Shown: piece by piece, positions 40,173 through 51,242 of the stretch | How positions within the stretch are numbered: the stretch's first letter is position 1 | Layout: each line of letters opens with the position of its first letter | DNA from: Desulfobulbaceae bacterium | GTDB taxonomy: Bacteria > Bacteroidota > Ignavibacteria > Kapaibacteriales > UBA2268 | DNA: 57,576 nucleotides | Direction of reading: 5' to 3' | Assembly: GCA_018335795.1 (NCBI GenBank) | Contig: JAGXRP010000042.1 | Location: 1 to 57,576, forward strand | Program-made: the position numbers and the translations under genes | The notes under the pieces: model-generated | Database searches by the model: none | The model's input: only the letters and a program-made list of their open reading frames with translations | Told to the model about the DNA's origin: nothing

Positions 40173-43100
40173 GTGGACGTAAATACTAGCAACATCGGTA
40201 CGGATAACAGATTGGATTATTTGGTAGGTCACAAAACCTATGGTAATCTTGATTTGAAACTCCTCGAAACCGGAGACGGTATTTTCAGACTTCGTAAAAG
40301 AGTGAGCTTTTCTCGCTCATTAGTAACACCGGTATATCCCGATTTACTAAGTGTGCAATTAGACTCATTCGAAGAATTTATGCAGGAAAATGCTCCTGCT
40401 TCCAAACGCCGCGACGTTGGTTTGCAAGCGGCTTTTAAGACAAATTTCCCAATTGAAGATGCTTCTTCGATGTTCCAACTTGAGTTCATTGATTATAGCA
40501 TCGAAAAGCCAAAATATAGCGAGGAAGAATGCAGAGAACGCGAACTTACTTATGCTAAACCTTTGAAAGCAAAGTTGAGGTTATCGAGTAAAGCCGATAA
40601 AGCTACCGACGATTATTTTGAAGCTATCGAACAAGAAGTTTACTTAGGTAATCTTCCCTCTATGACGTCACGCGGTACTTTCATTATCAACGGAGCCGAA
40701 AGAGTAATCGTAAGCCAGATTCACCGCTCTCCGGGCGCATTCTTCGATGATGCTGTTCACCCGAACGGCACAAGAATTTATACAGCGAGAATTATTCCTT
40801 TCAGAGGTTCATGGATAGAGTTTACAACCGATATCCATGATGTTATGTATGCCTATATTGACAGAAAGAAGAAATTCCCTGTCACCACTCTCATCAGAGC
40901 CTTAGGTTATTCCTCTGACGAAAATATTATCGAACTTTTCGGTTTGACTGATGAAATTGAACCAGATGAAGTTGACGATTCACTTCTCGGTATGAAAATT
41001 GCCAACGACCTTGTGGACTTAACAACCGGCGAAATCATTGGCGGCAGAGATATGATTATTTCGCCTGAAATACTTGAAATGATGCAAGCTACAAAGTTGG
41101 CACCATTCAAAGTTTACAAATATACCGACCCTACTGAAGAACCGGTCATTGCCCGTACATTGACCAAAGACCCTTCAAGAACTCGCGAAGACGCTCTCGA
41201 ACACATCTATAGACAACTTCGTTCGAGTGACCCACCCGATATCGAAACCGCTGAAGCTTTGTTGGACAAATTATTCTTCAATTCTAAACGCTATGATTTA
41301 GGTTTGGTCGGAAGGTTCAGAATTAACGAAAAGATGGGATTAGAAATCCCTTACGACGAAACGACATTAAGAACTGAAGATATCATTACAATCATTAAAC
41401 ATTTGATTTATCTTCATGATAATAAATTAACTGGCGATGACATTGACCACTTGGGCAATAGAAGAGTTCGTACAGTTGGAGAGCAACTCAGCACACAATT
41501 CAATTTGGGACTTGCACGAATGGCTCGTACTATTCGCGAAAGATTGAGTTTGCACGAAGAAGAAGTACCTACTCCTTCGGAATTGGTTAACGCTCGTACT
41601 ATCAGCTCTGTCATCAATCAGTTCTTCGGTACAAATCAGTTGTCCCAGTTCATGGACCAAACTAATCCGCTTGCCGAATTGACGCACAAAAGACGTACGT
41701 CAGCTTTGGGTCCGGGTGGTTTGACTCGCGAAAGAGCAGGATTTGAAGTACGTGACGTTCATTATACTCACTACGGAAGATTATGCCCGATTGAAACACC
41801 TGAAGGTCCGAATATCGGTCTGATTTCTTCATTGGCAATTCATGCACGTATAAATGATTTGGGTTTTATCGAAACTCCTTATCGTATTGTTCGTGACGGT
41901 ATTGTTACAGCCGAAATTGAATTTCTTTCAGCCGAAAAAGAAGATATGAAAATCATTTGTCCTGCTTCATCTCCATTAGATGAAAATAACAGGATAGTTG
42001 GTGAAAAAGTAAGAGCCAGAAAATCAGGCGACTTCGTATTAGTAGAACCATCTGAGGTTGACTATGTTGACGTATCGACAGACCAAATCACAAGCCCTGC
42101 ATCATCTTTGATTCCATTCCTCGAACATGACGATGCAAACCGTGCCTTGATGGGCTCAAACATGCAACGCCAAGCTGTCCCACTTCTGCGTCCGGCAGCT
42201 CCCGTAATTGGAACCGGCATGGAAGCAAGAGTAGCAAAAGATTCGAGAACTTTGATGCTCGCCGAAGAAGATGGAATAGTCGAATACGTTAGTGCGGAAA
42301 TGATACGTATTCGTTACGAAGATAATAGGTCAGATATTGACAAAATGTTGAATTTCGACCGTAAAGAAGTAGTGACATATAGATTGTTGAAATTCTTCAG
42401 AACTAACCAAGATACTTGTATCAACCAAAGACCTATCGTTTCCGTTGGTCAACGAGTCGTCAAAGGTCAACCAATTACCGACGGTGCCTCGACAGACAAA
42501 GGCGAATTAGCTTTGGGACAAAACGTTATGGTTGCATTCATGCCTTGGCGTGGTTATAACTTTGAAGATGCGATTATCATTTCTCGTAGAATGGTAGCCG
42601 AAGATATTTTTACTTCAATTCATATTGAAGAGTTTACACTCCAAGTTCGAGATACTAAACGCGGTGAAGAAGAATTCACACGCGAAATCCCGAATGTCAG
42701 CGAAGAAGCGGTTAAAGATTTAGACGAAACAGGTATCGTCAGAATAGGTGCCAATATCCAAGAAGGCGATATCCTAATTGGTAAAATCACTCCAAAAGGT
42801 GAAACTGACCCGACTCCTGAAGAAAAATTATTACGTGCAATATTCGGAGACAAAGCAGGAGACGTCAAAGACGTTTCGCTCAAAGCTACACCAGGTCTAA
42901 AGGGCGTTGTAATCAATACTAAATTGTTTACACGCAGATTAGTAACAATGGATAAAGACACTCGCGCCTCCGAGAAAAAACGTCAAGAAATGATTAATAA
43001 GATGGAAAAAGAAACCATCAAAAAATTAGATGACGAATGTGTAAATAGAGTTTCAGCCCTTATTGACGGAGAAAAATTACTTGGTTTGAGATTAGTCAAC

Positions 43101-44066
43101 GGAGTTACTGTTTTCAGAGCAGGTCAAAAAGTTACTGCTAAAGATGTAGTAGCTGCTTATTCCGAAGGTTTGCTAAAGCCAGAATTAGTCACAGATGACC
43201 AACCGATTTTATCGGACGATGTCAAAAATGACTTACTCATCAATATGCTTTCTAACTTTTTATCAAAACGTAAAGACGAACAAGCTAAATTCAGAGCAGA
43301 GAAAAATAAATTAGCTGCCGGTGACGAACTCCAACCCGGAATTCTTCAGATGGCTAAAGTTTATGTTGCAAAGAAACGTAAATTGCAAGTCGGTGATAAA
43401 ATGGCGGGACGCCACGGTAACAAAGGTATAGTATCCAAAATCGTAGCTCCGGAGGACATGCCATTCATGTCAGACGGAACTCCTGTTGACATCGTATTGA
43501 ATCCTCTCGGCGTACCTTCTCGTATGAACTTGGGTCAGCTGTATGAAACAGCACTCGGATGGGCAGGCAATAAGTTAGGTTTGCATTTTGCGACCCCTAT
43601 TTTCGATGGCGCTACTTGGGACCAAGTAGGCGATTATCTCGAGAAAGCCGGACTACCGCGTGATGGAAAGACTTACCTATATGATGGACGTACAGGCGAC
43701 AAATTCGATATGAAAATTACTATCGGCATCATATATATTCTTAAGCTCTCTCACTTGGTTGCAGATAAATTGCACGCTCGTTCGATTGGTCCTTATTCTC
43801 TTATCACACAGCAACCACTCGGCGGTAAAGCCCAATTTGGTGGTCAAAGACTTGGTGAGATGGAAGTTTGGGCACTCGAAGCTTATGGGGCTGCACATAC
43901 TCTGCAAGAAATGATTACGGTCAAATCTGATGACGTCCAAGGTAGAGCACGTATGTACGAATCAATCGTGAAGGGCGATAATATGCCCGACCCGAACATA
44001 CCCGAATCATTCAATGTATTGATTCGTGAATTGCAAGGCTTGTGCCTTGAAGTGCATATTGAGTAG
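40173..44066 (+). CDS. rpoB: RNA polymerase beta subunit
   Basis: A 1297-residue beta subunit. GTG start after AGGAGGT (40161-40167). The rifampicin region NQLSQFMDQTNPLAELTHKR followed by RTSALGPGG keeps the residues corresponding to Asp516, His526 and Ser531 of E. coli, so no common rifampicin-resistance change is visible. ERAGFEVRDVHYTHYGRLCP, EEKLLRAIFGDKAGDVKD and the C-terminal KLSHLVADKLHARS / GGKAQFGGQRLGEMEVWALE are all present. Full length, with ordinary lineage-specific inserts around 250-300. rpoC begins 49 nt downstream. Confidence 0.98.
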   Translation: MDVNTSNIGTDNRLDYLVGHKTYGNLDLKLLETGDGIFRLRKRVSFSRSLVTPVYPDLLSVQLDSFEEFMQENAPASKRRDVGLQAAFKTNFPIEDASSMFQLEFIDYSIEKPKYSEEECRERELTYAKPLKAKLRLSSKADKATDDYFEAIEQEVYLGNLPSMTSRGTFIINGAERVIVSQIHRSPGAFFDDAVHPNGTRIYTARIIPFRGSWIEFTTDIHDVMYAYIDRKKKFPVTTLIRALGYSSDENIIELFGLTDEIEPDEVDDSLLGMKIANDLVDLTTGEIIGGRDMIISPEILEMMQATKLAPFKVYKYTDPTEEPVIARTLTKDPSRTREDALEHIYRQLRSSDPPDIETAEALLDKLFFNSKRYDLGLVGRFRINEKMGLEIPYDETTLRTEDIITIIKHLIYLHDNKLTGDDIDHLGNRRVRTVGEQLSTQFNLGLARMARTIRERLSLHEEEVPTPSELVNARTISSVINQFFGTNQLSQFMDQTNPLAELTHKRRTSALGPGGLTRERAGFEVRDVHYTHYGRLCPIETPEGPNIGLISSLAIHARINDLGFIETPYRIVRDGIVTAEIEFLSAEKEDMKIICPASSPLDENNRIVGEKVRARKSGDFVLVEPSEVDYVDVSTDQITSPASSLIPFLEHDDANRALMGSNMQRQAVPLLRPAAPVIGTGMEARVAKDSRTLMLAEEDGIVEYVSAEMIRIRYEDNRSDIDKMLNFDRKEVVTYRLLKFFRTNQDTCINQRPIVSVGQRVVKGQPITDGASTDKGELALGQNVMVAFMPWRGYNFEDAIIISRRMVAEDIFTSIHIEEFTLQVRDTKRGEEEFTREIPNVSEEAVKDLDETGIVRIGANIQEGDILIGKITPKGETDPTPEEKLLRAIFGDKAGDVKDVSLKATPGLKGVVINTKLFTRRLVTMDKDTRASEKKRQEMINKMEKETIKKLDDECVNRVSALIDGEKLLGLRLVNGVTVFRAGQKVTAKDVVAAYSEGLLKPELVTDDQPILSDDVKNDLLINMLSNFLSKRKDEQAKFRAEKNKLAAGDELQPGILQMAKVYVAKKRKLQVGDKMAGRHGNKGIVSKIVAPEDMPFMSDGTPVDIVLNPLGVPSRMNLGQLYETALGWAGNKLGLHFATPIFDGATWDQVGDYLEKAGLPRDGKTYLYDGRTGDKFDMKITIGIIYILKLSHLVADKLHARSIGPYSLITQQPLGGKAQFGGQRLGEMEVWALEAYGAAHTLQEMITVKSDDVQGRARMYESIVKGDNMPDPNIPESFNVLIRELQGLCLEVHIE

Positions 44067-44115
44067 AATAAATTACAACGACAAAAATTAATAATAAATA
44101 TAAGGGAGATTTATA

Positions 44116-47100
44116 ATGCAACCATTGCAAATCCCGAGAAGAGGATTCCGTAAGATTTCTATCAAAATCGCCTCGCCGGATGATATATTGAATCGTTCAC
44201 ATGGCGAAGTTACTAAACCGGAAACTATCAATTATCGGTCGTTTCGTCCTGAAAAAGATGGGCTTTTTTGCGAGAAAATCTTCGGTCCTATACGCGATTG
44301 GGAATGTGCCTGTGGCAAATACAAACGTATTCGCTACAAAGGTATAGTATGTGACCGATGCGGTGTCGAAGTTACACAAAAATCTGTGCGTCGCGAACGT
44401 ATGGGGCATATCCAATTGGCTGTTCCTGTGGTTCACATTTGGTTTTTGCGTAGTTTACCAAGCAAAATTAGTGCAATTCTCGGTATGCCGACTAAGGATA
44501 TCGAAAGAATTGTTTACTATGAGTCATATGCTGTAGTACGTCCGGGCAACACCCAACTGCAACCGCGAGATTTATTGACTGAAGAACAATATTTGGACAT
44601 CGTTGAGAATTTGCCGAAAGATGAACTTGATTTAGATTTCGATGACAAGAACAAATTCTTAGCCCTTATTGGTGGCGAAGCCATCAAAGAATTACTAAAA
44701 CAAGTAGAGCCTGAACGTACTTATTACGAATTGAAAGCCAGACTTAAAGAAGAAACTTCTCAACAGAAAAAAACGGAATTACTAAAACGCCTAAGAGTGC
44801 TTGATGCATTCCGCTCAAGTATGAAAGGCGAATACCCCAACGAACCGAGTTGGATGGTATTGGATATCGTTCCCGTGACACCTCCTGACTTGCGTCCGCT
44901 TGTGCCGCTCGAAGGTGGTCGTTTTGCAACGTCTGACTTAAATGACCTTTATAGACGTGTTATCATCAGAAACAACAGACTCAAACGCCTCATTGATATT
45001 CGCGCCCCTGAAGTTATCCTGCGTAATGAAAAGAGAATGCTTCAGGAAGCAGTTGATGCACTATTTGATAATAGTCGTCGTGCAGTCCGAAGCGAATCTC
45101 AACGTGCACTCAAATCTCTTGCTGATACTTTGAAAGGTAAAACAGGTAGATTCCGCCAAAACTTACTCGGTAAACGTGTTGACTATTCCGGTCGTTCGGT
45201 TATCGTCGTTGGTCCGGAGCTTAAGATTCACGAATGTGGATTGCCCAAAGATATGGCGGTCGAATTATTCAAACCTTTTATTATCAGAAAATTGATTGAA
45301 AGAGGTCACGTAAAAACTGTTAAAAGCGCCAAGAAAATGGTCGAACGCAAAACTAACGAAGTTTGGGATATTTTGGATAAAGTAATTGACGGGCATCCGG
45401 TATTACTTAACCGTGCCCCGACTTTGCACAGACTTGGTATTCAAGCGTTCCAACCACGTCTAATCGAAGGTAAAGCTATCCAATTACACCCACTCGTCTG
45501 TACTGCATTCAACGCAGACTTTGACGGTGACCAAATGGCAGTTCACTTGCCGATTAGCTTTGAAGCACAGCTAGAAGCTATGCTCCTTATTTTGGCACCG
45601 CATAATATCATGCACACCCAAAATGGCGACCCGATTGCCGTTCCATCGCAAGACATGGTACTTGGAGTGTATTATTTGACAAAAATGAGGCCGGGAAGCA
45701 AGGGCGAAGGCAAAGTATTTGCTTCTGCTGATGAAGTAATTATTGCATATGATTGCGGTATCGTAGAATTAAATACAAAAATTAAAGTTCGATATCGTGG
45801 CGAAATGCTCGATACTACTGTCGGCAGAATCATTTTGAATGATATTGTTCCCGAAGAAATGGGCTATATCAATGAATTACTCACTAAAAACAGACTTCGC
45901 CAATTAATCGGTAATTGCTTCCGCGCTGCAGGATTGGCTAAAACTGTCGAGTTTCTCGATGATTTGAAAGAAATGGGCTTTACTTATGCCACTAAAGGTG
46001 GACTTTCTGTTAGTGTTGATGACGTTATCATACCTGACGCTAAGAAAAGCATTATTACAAACGCCCAAAATAATATTGATAAATTTGAAGATGCATACCA
46101 AAACGGTGTAATTAGTGCCGGCGAACGTTACAACAAAATCATTGACACATGGTCAACTGCGACTAACTTAGTTGCAGACCGTTTATATAGTGAAATGCAA
46201 CGCGATAAATCCGGATTTAACACATTTTGGATGATGTTGGATTCTAAAGCTCGTGGTTCTAAAGAGCAGATTCGTCAGCTTGCCGGGATGAGAGGTTTGA
46301 TGGCAAAACCTAAAAAATCTTTATCCGGTTCGACAGGCGAACTTATCGAAAACCCGATCATATCGAACTTCAAGGAAGGCTTGTCCATTCTTGAATACTT
46401 TATCTCAACTCACGGTGCTCGTAAAGGTCTTGCCGATACTGCACTTAAGACTGCCGATGCAGGTTACTTAACTCGCAGACTTCATGACGTCGCCCAAGAT
46501 GTTATCATTTCCGAATCCGACTGTGGTACAATTCGCGGTGTGGAAATGACGGCACTGAAAGACGGCGAGGAAATCAAAGAGCCTTTGGTAGAACGTATCA
46601 TGGGTAGAGTTGCTCTTCGTGATGTGGTTGACCCACTTACAGAGGACGTAATATGCAAAGCCGCTCAAGTAATAGACGAAAAAGTTGCCGCTCAAATCGA
46701 AGCATCTTCTGTCGAATCTGTTTTGATTCGTTCGGTATTGACTTGTGAATCGCGTCGTGGTGTGTGTGCCAAGTGTTATGGACGTAATCTTGCAACCGGA
46801 AAAATCGTTGATACTGGCGAAGCAGTTGGTACAATTGCATCACAGTCAATCGGCGAACCGGGGACGCAGCTTACTCTTAGAACATTCCACACAGGTGGTA
46901 CTGCAGCTTTAGTTGCTTCACAATCATCTGTTCAAGCTAAATTTGATGGCGTTATTCAATTTGAAAATGTTAAAACTGTCAGTTACGAAGGCGACGAAGA
47001 GAAAATCGTTCTGGCTACCAGCCGAAGCGGTATTATTAATATTGTTGACCAAGAAAGTAACAGAACTCTAACGAAATACGATTTGACTTACGGAGCACAA

Positions 47101-48396
47101 TTGCTCGTAAGTAATGGCGAAGAGGTCAAAAAAGGTCAACAAATTTATTCTTGGGACCCATACAATTCTACAATTTTGACCGAGGTTGCAGGACGTATTA
47201 AATATCGTGATTTGGTTTTAAATATCACTTATCGCGAAGTTCATGATGAGCAAACAGGACACATTACTAAAATCGTAATTGATTCGAAAGACAAGACTAA
47301 AATCCCAACTATTGACATCATTGATGATGCAGGCGAAGTATTGCGTAGCTATAATATTCCTTCGAGAGCTCAGCTTAAAGTGGATAACGGCGAATTTGTC
47401 GGCGTTGGTACAGACCTTGTGAAGATTGCTCGTGACCGAGGCAGAACTCAGGACATTACGGGTGGTTTGCCACGTGTAACTGAACTATTCGAAGCTCGTT
47501 CACCGCAAAACCCTGCCGTAATAAGCGATATTGACGGAACTGTATCATTCGACAGTCACAAACGTGGTCAACGTATCATCGTTGTTACTTCGCTTGACGG
47601 CAAAACTGTCATCGAATATGGCGTATCTGTCGGTAAGCACATTTTAGTCCAACAAGAAGACTTTGTACGTTCAGGTGACAGATTGACAGAAGGTTCTATT
47701 AATCCGCACGATATCCTGCGTATCAAGGGTGCTAACGCAGTACAGGAATATCTTGTGAATGAAATTCAAGAAGTTTATCGTATGCAAGGTGTGAAAATCA
47801 ATGATAAGCATATCGAAGTTATCGTTAGACAAATGCTTCAGAAAGTAAAAATTGCCGACTCGGGCGATTCTGCTTTCTTAGACAACGAAAACATTGACCG
47901 TATCAGATTTATTGACGAAAACCAGAAAATAAAATCTATGGTGGTAATCACTGATGCCGGCGACACACAATTCATGGAAAATGAAATCGTACCAAAGCGA
48001 AAAGTTCGTGAGGAAAATGCAAGCAGAATTCAACACAACTTACGCGAAAGCGAATATCGTCCTGCTGAACCTGCCATTTCTGAGCCGATTTTGCTTGGCA
48101 TTACTCAAGCGTCCTTAACTACCGAAAGCTGGTTGTCTGCTGCATCATTCCAAGAAACTACACGTGTGCTTTCTGATGCATCAGTCGCTGCAAAGGTTGA
48201 CCATTTAATCGGATTGAAAGAGAACATCATTCTCGGACAATTAATTCCTGCCGGAACTGGTTTGAGACATTATCAACAAATGACGGTTCATTCCGAAGTT
48301 GGCAATATTTTCGGCAGAAAAACTTATGGTGCTGATGACGTTATTGCCCCGGCTTACGAAGCTGAACCAAGAGTGAAAAATCCTACGCACGCATAA
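44116..48396 (+). CDS. rpoC: RNA polymerase beta' subunit
   Basis: A 1426-residue beta' subunit. First zinc site [20 protein letters not shown] near residues 75-95; catalytic [12 protein letters not shown] (three Mg-binding Asp); bridge/trigger helix region GMRGLMAKP and [21 protein letters not shown]; second zinc site [13 protein letters not shown]; then a C-terminal domain with the SxL motif [29 protein letters not shown] precedes the ATG. Full length. A terminator follows. Confidence 0.98.
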   Translation: MQPLQIPRRGFRKISIKIASPDDILNRSHGEVTKPETINYRSFRPEKDGLFCEKIFGPIRDWECACGKYKRIRYKGIVCDRCGVEVTQKSVRRERMGHIQLAVPVVHIWFLRSLPSKISAILGMPTKDIERIVYYESYAVVRPGNTQLQPRDLLTEEQYLDIVENLPKDELDLDFDDKNKFLALIGGEAIKELLKQVEPERTYYELKARLKEETSQQKKTELLKRLRVLDAFRSSMKGEYPNEPSWMVLDIVPVTPPDLRPLVPLEGGRFATSDLNDLYRRVIIRNNRLKRLIDIRAPEVILRNEKRMLQEAVDALFDNSRRAVRSESQRALKSLADTLKGKTGRFRQNLLGKRVDYSGRSVIVVGPELKIHECGLPKDMAVELFKPFIIRKLIERGHVKTVKSAKKMVERKTNEVWDILDKVIDGHPVLLNRAPTLHRLGIQAFQPRLIEGKAIQLHPLVCTAFNADFDGDQMAVHLPISFEAQLEAMLLILAPHNIMHTQNGDPIAVPSQDMVLGVYYLTKMRPGSKGEGKVFASADEVIIAYDCGIVELNTKIKVRYRGEMLDTTVGRIILNDIVPEEMGYINELLTKNRLRQLIGNCFRAAGLAKTVEFLDDLKEMGFTYATKGGLSVSVDDVIIPDAKKSIITNAQNNIDKFEDAYQNGVISAGERYNKIIDTWSTATNLVADRLYSEMQRDKSGFNTFWMMLDSKARGSKEQIRQLAGMRGLMAKPKKSLSGSTGELIENPIISNFKEGLSILEYFISTHGARKGLADTALKTADAGYLTRRLHDVAQDVIISESDCGTIRGVEMTALKDGEEIKEPLVERIMGRVALRDVVDPLTEDVICKAAQVIDEKVAAQIEASSVESVLIRSVLTCESRRGVCAKCYGRNLATGKIVDTGEAVGTIASQSIGEPGTQLTLRTFHTGGTAALVASQSSVQAKFDGVIQFENVKTVSYEGDEEKIVLATSRSGIINIVDQESNRTLTKYDLTYGAQLLVSNGEEVKKGQQIYSWDPYNSTILTEVAGRIKYRDLVLNITYREVHDEQTGHITKIVIDSKDKTKIPTIDIIDDAGEVLRSYNIPSRAQLKVDNGEFVGVGTDLVKIARDRGRTQDITGGLPRVTELFEARSPQNPAVISDIDGTVSFDSHKRGQRIIVVTSLDGKTVIEYGVSVGKHILVQQEDFVRSGDRLTEGSINPHDILRIKGANAVQEYLVNEIQEVYRMQGVKINDKHIEVIVRQMLQKVKIADSGDSAFLDNENIDRIRFIDENQKIKSMVVITDAGDTQFMENEIVPKRKVREENASRIQHNLRESEYRPAEPAISEPILLGITQASLTTESWLSAASFQETTRVLSDASVAAKVDHLIGLKENIILGQLIPAGTGLRHYQQMTVHSEVGNIFGRKTYGADDVIAPAYEAEPRVKNPTHA

Positions 48397-48416
48397 TCAC
48401 GTAGATAAATAATTAT

Positions 48417-48449
48417 AAAAACCGTTCCATTAGGAGCGGTTTTTTTTTG
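48417..48449 (+). terminator. Rho-independent terminator of the rpoBC operon
   Basis: AACCGTTCC-ATTA-GGAGCGGTT with one wobble, followed by eight T. It lies between convergent rpoC and the MuiA-family gene. Confidence 0.9.
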
Positions 48450-48458
48450 TTTCCCTCA

Positions 48459-50042
48459 TCACTCTTTCGGTGAATCAATCTTATATCCGAATTTCTTCTC
48501 AATTGTTTTCCCCGCCGGAATATTGACCTCCCATGTCAGGAAGCCTTTTTCCTTATTCACTTCAGCCCCTGAAGTCTCAATCAAATCCACTTCGATTTTT
48601 TCGTGAGTTGAAACTGGGAATTGGTCTTCGATTGTCATTTTAATTTCGGATTTGCGATTATTTTTAGCTGTAATTACGTAACCGTATGACTTGACCACAT
48701 TCTTGCTGAAGAATTTTGTTTCGGTCATGTCTTCGACGATTTCCCGTTTAAGCACTATGCTTTTGTCTCTGCCGAGCGAAATTGACAGCGAATCATCGGT
48801 AGATTGAGGATTAATCATAGTCTTGCCGATGTAGGTATTTTCAAAATAGATGTAAGATTCGCCCGGGAGCAAGTTCAATTTGCCCCAATCCGAAACTTTT
48901 GCAACCAAAAAGGCATCCGTGTCAAGTTTCGGGACACAATAATATTCGTAAGTAGCGGGTACATCCACCTCATTTAATGTAATGCTTTGCTTTCGATTGT
49001 CAGATTTGATCGAATATTTGTTGCTTGGGTTGAATTCCACAGTCATATATTTGTTTTCGACAAAGCCGAGTTCAATTCCTTCTACCTTCATTTTCATATC
49101 AGTGTCATATGTGCGTACATTTGCTGTTTTATCCATAGATAACGGAGATGATAGTTCATAATCAATCTTCTGTCTATTTAAGCGAAGATACCATGGATAA
49201 AGTACGGGCATCTCATTGCTCAAATTCGGGTTTCTGGTGGATAGCACCAAAGATACATTTTTCCAATCTCTGCCTGTGCCCTGCCAAACGTTCGCTTTAT
49301 ATGATAGCAGTAAAGGTGAGGAAATATCCTTGAATTTCAGTTCGTAATTTGGCACCCATCCGGCAGAAGGTGTGAAAGTATTGAGCTCTAAATTGATATT
49401 GCCATCAATCTCGCTACTCAAAACGGCAATTATTTGATAATTCTGAAGTGTTATTTTTGTTGCTTCGTATTCTGCGATTTTTTTATTTAGCCTTGCTAAA
49501 TCTTTACCATAGGCGTTATTTTTTTCCTGAAAATTCAAGATTTCTTTCCTGATTTCAGTAACCCTTTTGTTGTAGTAAGCGGCTAACGCGGTCAAATCCT
49601 GAATCGTAGCGCCCTTTTCTGTTTCGGGATGCAATTTAAAGCTTGAGATAATCAAGTCTTCGCCTTGCAAAACGGAAATCTGATTATTTATGTCTCTAAT
49701 TAAATAGTTCAAAGTTTTGACGCTGTCTCGCAGTGCTATAATTATTTTTGGCTCAACCTGCTCTTCGATTGGGATGTTCTCCATCTGAAAATCGGTTGAC
49801 ATCACAGATGTAGAAGCACCCGAGGATAAGCGAATTGAATTTCCATCAATAACCGGCGGCAAGGAATCAATATAGATTATATTTGTCCCTTTTTTGACAT
49901 TAGCTTTCAAACTCATTGACAAGTTTGCACCACTTTGAAATACTGTAATTTTGTCGGGAGTCCCTACGACGTGAACCTCGTGTTGTGAGATAGCTGATAC
50001 GAATTGTGCCATGAACACAATCAAAATCGCTAAGATTTTCAT
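48459..50042 (-). CDS. MuiA/DUF4139 family exported protein
   Basis: A 527-residue exported protein. Signal peptide about 1-19 (MKILAILIVFMAQFVSAIS). The N-terminal DUF4140 domain (about 28-130, VVGTPDKITVFQSGANL) is followed by a coiled-coil region (130-200). The DUF4139 domain holds GWVPNYELKFKDISSPLLLSYKANVWQGTG and DWKNVSLVLSTRNPN, and the final part is VNIPAGKTIEKKFGYKI. The family is named after a mucoidy inhibitor but has no proven function. Its minus-strand promoter may be TACTTTTG at 50098-50091. It stands alone. Confidence 0.85.
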   Translation of the reverse strand: MKILAILIVFMAQFVSAISQHEVHVVGTPDKITVFQSGANLSMSLKANVKKGTNIIYIDSLPPVIDGNSIRLSSGASTSVMSTDFQMENIPIEEQVEPKIIIALRDSVKTLNYLIRDINNQISVLQGEDLIISSFKLHPETEKGATIQDLTALAAYYNKRVTEIRKEILNFQEKNNAYGKDLARLNKKIAEYEATKITLQNYQIIAVLSSEIDGNINLELNTFTPSAGWVPNYELKFKDISSPLLLSYKANVWQGTGRDWKNVSLVLSTRNPNLSNEMPVLYPWYLRLNRQKIDYELSSPLSMDKTANVRTYDTDMKMKVEGIELGFVENKYMTVEFNPSNKYSIKSDNRKQSITLNEVDVPATYEYYCVPKLDTDAFLVAKVSDWGKLNLLPGESYIYFENTYIGKTMINPQSTDDSLSISLGRDKSIVLKREIVEDMTETKFFSKNVVKSYGYVITAKNNRKSEIKMTIEDQFPVSTHEKIEVDLIETSGAEVNKEKGFLTWEVNIPAGKTIEKKFGYKIDSPKE

Positions 50043-50138
50043 AAAAAAGCCTTTAAATATTTTTCATCAATTAAGAACGTTTCGCAAAATCAAAAGTAAC
50101 AAGAAAATTGCAACATTTGGGGCAATGAATTTTTGAAC

Positions 50139-50168
50139 AAAAAAAAGAGGCTGTTTCCAACCTCTTTT
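50139..50168 (-). terminator. Rho-independent terminator of korAB
   Basis: On the minus strand AAAAGAGG (50168-50161) pairs with CCTCTTTT (50150-50143), followed by T to 50139. It lies 25 nt past the korB stop. Confidence 0.8.
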
Positions 50169-50192
50169 CTAAAAAGCATAAAAATAATATGA

Positions 50193-51242
50193 TTACTTGA
50201 TCTCCCACCATTCATCGCCACGCATTAGGTCTTCTAAGTTGCCTTCGCCTTTGCGTTCGATTAAATCATTGATTTGCCAAGTAACTTTTTGGTCGTAAGT
50301 TGGTTTCGATTCTGCATAAATGACACCCATCGGACGTGGTAATTCGGGATTGAATGACATATCGGACAATATTAATGCTAATGTAGAATCTTCCTCGTTA
50401 TGAATAATCAAATCATTCACTGAGTACTTGCCTTCGTCGAGATTGACCACTTTTGGTTTGTAACCATCCATGATGATACCTAATTCGTTCTTGAAGCCAA
50501 AAACGAGTGGTTTGCCGTGTTCCAAATTGATTGTGCTTGTTGGGCGAGTCTCTTTTCGAGTGTATTCGTCGAAAGCGCCATCGTTGAAAATCACGCAATT
50601 TGCATAAATCTCTACAAATGAAAATCCTTTATGTTGCGCTGCTCTCTGGAACAGGTGCTTCATGTGCGAAGGATTATTGTCATAACCGCGAGCTACAAAT
50701 GTAGAGCCCGAGCCCAATGCCAATGACGATGGGTTGAACGGGTCGTCTAATACACCGAACGGTGACGATTTCGTTTTTTGCCCAACGCGTGAAGTAGGGG
50801 AGAACTGCCCTTTTGTGAGCGAATAAATTTCGTTGTTGAACATAATCACGTTGATGTCCACATTTCTGCGAGAAGCATGAATCATGTGATTGCCACCAAT
50901 ACTCATGCAATCGCCATCGCCAGTCGCCACCCAAACCGATAAATCGGGACGAGCCACTTTGAGCCCTGATGCTATTGCTAAAGCACGCCCATGAATGGAA
51001 TGAAATCCGTAAACGTCCATGTAGTAAGGGAAACGGCTCGAACATCCAATTCCGGAGACGAATACGATTTTCTCTTTCGGAACGCCAATATCTGGCATTA
51101 TTCGTTGAACTTGCGATAAAATAGAGTATCCTCCACATCCGGCGCACCAACGTACATCAATAGGTGCTTTGAAATCTTTTGGAGTGTATTGCGGAATTTC
51201 AGTATATTCCTTATTTATCAATCCATCAAGTTGAGTTATCAT
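50193..51242 (-). CDS. korB: 2-oxoacid:ferredoxin oxidoreductase, beta subunit
   Basis: A 349-residue TPP-binding beta subunit. Visible: CAGCGGYSILSQVQ with its Cys pair (Fe-S or TPP site), FVSGIGCSSRFPYYM, the TPP motif GDGDCMSIGGNHMIHA with NNEIYSLTKGQFSPTS (Mg-diphosphate), and GARG-less end. It is the KorB type of the two-subunit enzyme that decarboxylates 2-oxoglutarate (or another 2-oxoacid) to the acyl-CoA with reduction of ferredoxin. Overlaps korA by 4 nt (ATGA). Confidence 0.92.
   Translation of the reverse strand: MITQLDGLINKEYTEIPQYTPKDFKAPIDVRWCAGCGGYSILSQVQRIMPDIGVPKEKIVFVSGIGCSSRFPYYMDVYGFHSIHGRALAIASGLKVARPDLSVWVATGDGDCMSIGGNHMIHASRRNVDINVIMFNNEIYSLTKGQFSPTSRVGQKTKSSPFGVLDDPFNPSSLALGSGSTFVARGYDNNPSHMKHLFQRAAQHKGFSFVEIYANCVIFNDGAFDEYTRKETRPTSTINLEHGKPLVFGFKNELGIIMDGYKPKVVNLDEGKYSVNDLIIHNEEDSTLALILSDMSFNPELPRPMGVIYAESKPTYDQKVTWQINDLIERKGEGNLEDLMRGDEWWEIK

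Noticed and set aside
40173-44066. Possible rifampicin-resistance change in rpoB
   Set aside because: The residues matching E. coli Asp516, His526 and Ser531 are the sensitive type; the Thr before the Ser is common natural variation.
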